Source of the DNA: Aristolochia californica
Taxonomy: Eukaryota > Streptophyta > Magnoliopsida > Piperales > Aristolochiaceae
Assembly: GCA_029961685.1 (NCBI GenBank)
Contig: JARWKL010000015.1
Span: forward strand, 17,172,801-17,236,800
DNA: 64,000 nucleotides
Direction: 5' to 3'
In this document: positions 63,256 through 64,000 of the stretch, piece by piece
Position numbering within the stretch: position 1 is the stretch's first letter
Layout: every line of letters starts with the position of its first letter
Notes under the pieces: model-generated
The model's input: the letters and a program-made list of their open reading frames with translations, nothing else
What the model was told of the DNA's origin: nothing
Database searches by the model: none
Position numbers and translations under genes: made by a program

Positions 63256-64000
63256 CTAGGCAATGGTTGTGCCTGAAGAGTCCGACATGTTCTCTGAGTT
63301 TTCCGAGGAGGAGGACTCAGTTTTGAGACGAAGTTCATATACTTCATCTTCTGACTGGATGTCATCGTAATGAATGATTTCCAATCCATTTTCTTCGGCT
63401 AGTAACATGTAAGTACTGTACCACCGTGTTTGTTTATCATTTGGACAATCTTTTGCAAAATGTCCTTCTTTCTGGCATATCCAGCATTTGCATTTGCTTG
63501 GGGTTTTCCCCTTTGGGCAGTATGCATTTGACCCTTTACTGGATGTGGTAGGGCCAGAATTTGTTCTTTTCTTAAAGTATCTCATTTTAGGAGTATACCT
63601 TGTTGTAGAACTTTTTGTATCCTAAATTTTTTCTGTTGAAATTTCTTAGGATATTTTCGTTGCTTATGGGAGGTGGTTTTACAACCATAAACCTCTACAT
63701 TTTTTTTCTGGTTTGAACAACATAATGTTTGTTTATTTGCCTTACTACTTTTCTTTTGTAGTTTTTGGGCTTGACAAAGATTTGCCAACATGTCTTGTAC
63801 AAATCAATGTCTTCTTCCTAAAGTATCAATGTTTAGGAAATTATCCATGGTTAAAGTACCACGTTCTAGATTATTTTGCCAATATTTTGTAATGTAGTCT
63901 TTTTCAGCTACATGTGCAAAAGGTTCTGGCAATTTTGCATAAAAGATAGACAGATAAGGTTTCTGGTCTTGTTTTTGCAGTTTATAAAAGTAACTTGCAA
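63256..64000 (-). pseudogene. Caulimovirid capsid protein gene, 3' part, broken
   Basis: The frame enters at the right edge of the window and is open to an in-frame TGA (63,806-63,804). It resumes to a stop at 63,584-63,582, then continues one frame over from an overlapping ATGA (63,585) to TAG at 63,256. The first part resembles the caulimovirid capsid core (YFYKL, FYAKLPEP, YW..N). It is followed by Lys/Gln-rich sequence with a YGCKT motif and a strongly basic run (63,660-63,600), then RYFKKR and a CCHC zinc knuckle C-x2-C-x4-H-x4-C at 63,486-63,445, and an acidic Ser/Glu tail. This domain order is typical of capsid proteins of the family. One stop plus one frame change make it non-functional. 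No protease motif follows. Confidence 0.85.
63445..63486 (-). other. CCHC zinc knuckle in the capsid pseudogene
   Basis: Encodes CWICQKEGHFAKDC, an exact C-x2-C-x4-H-x4-C nucleic-acid-binding knuckle, followed by PND. A KCKCWIC-type start is usual in caulimovirid capsids, where the knuckle selects the pregenomic RNA. Confidence 0.9.

Larger units (their letters stand above)
60140..64000 (-). mobile_element. Endogenous pararetrovirus fragment (Caulimoviridae), open at right edge
   Basis: Read on the - strand it holds, in order: the end of a capsid gene with a caulimovirid-type basic stretch and CCHC knuckle, an intact 434-codon ORF, a promoter-like region, a TATA box, a leader of about 690 bases, and a tRNA-iMet-like primer site about 9 bases before satellite. 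A leader ending in such a site, with no LTR-type CA just before it, fits a caulimovirid better than an LTR retrotransposon. Protease, reverse transcriptase and RNase H are absent from the expected position after the capsid. The capsid gene is broken, so this is a decayed, non-functional copy. The genus is uncertain. Confidence 0.8.

Noticed and set aside
63192..63389. 65-codon - strand frame overlapping the capsid tail
   Set aside because: It is an alternate frame of the capsid 3' end running into the spacer. The frame with the zinc knuckle and acidic tail is clearly the real one.

Overview
The window looks like nuclear DNA of a flowering plant. About 60 kb (1 to ~60,139) is one very AT-rich tandem satellite array with a monomer of roughly 680 bp, some 85-90 copies. 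The last 3.9 kb (~60,140-64,000) is a more GC-balanced piece of an endogenous pararetrovirus (family Caulimoviridae). I cannot name the species. I see no host protein gene, rRNA, tRNA, CRISPR array or bacterial feature. The many 60-100 codon open frames in the array are the same few monomer frames repeated, and I do not call them genes.

Array layout. Block I (1-22,209) carries the monomer in + orientation, block II (22,210-51,969) in - orientation, and block III (51,970-60,139) in + orientation again. A 100-base assembly gap lies at 52,180-52,279. Monomers are grouped into local higher-order repeats (HORs): a 3-monomer unit of 2.17 kb at 526-4,871, a 4-monomer unit of 2.9 kb at 11,120-16,908, and a 5-monomer unit of 3.4 kb at 22,249-29,030 with a partial copy at 41,635-44,600. 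Two stretches of block I reappear inverted in block II (about 14.76-22.08 kb in 44.63-51.97 kb, and about 8.45-10.48 kb in 29.72-31.76 kb). Block III is a separate subfamily with its own diagnostic changes.

The most striking array feature is a homopolymer at one fixed monomer site, poly-C in + blocks and poly-G in - blocks. It ranges from about 4 to 46 bases, and near-identical paralogous monomers differ widely (4 vs 24, 6 vs 21, 6 vs 24, 7 vs 33, 14 vs 36). Each monomer also carries a TATA-like box just downstream of this tract and a 9-bp dyad around an ATGCATGC core.

Pararetroviral part, read on the - strand from the right edge: a broken capsid-protein gene (to 63,256) with the diagnostic basic stretch and CCHC zinc knuckle; a 185-base gap with a good splice acceptor; an intact 434-codon ORF of unrecognised function (63,070-61,766); a promoter-like region with three sets of short direct repeats and ACGT motifs (about 61,600-60,880); a TATA box (60,868-60,877) inside 13-bp and 50-bp tandem repeats; a leader of about 690 bases; and a tRNA-iMet-type primer-binding site (60,157-60,149). 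Satellite begins about 9 bases beyond that, at the monomer's C-tract. This is the order expected for the end of a caulimovirid genome linearised near its minus-strand gap, except that no protease, reverse transcriptase or RNase H lies between capsid and the next ORF. An internal deletion or a split genome could explain that.
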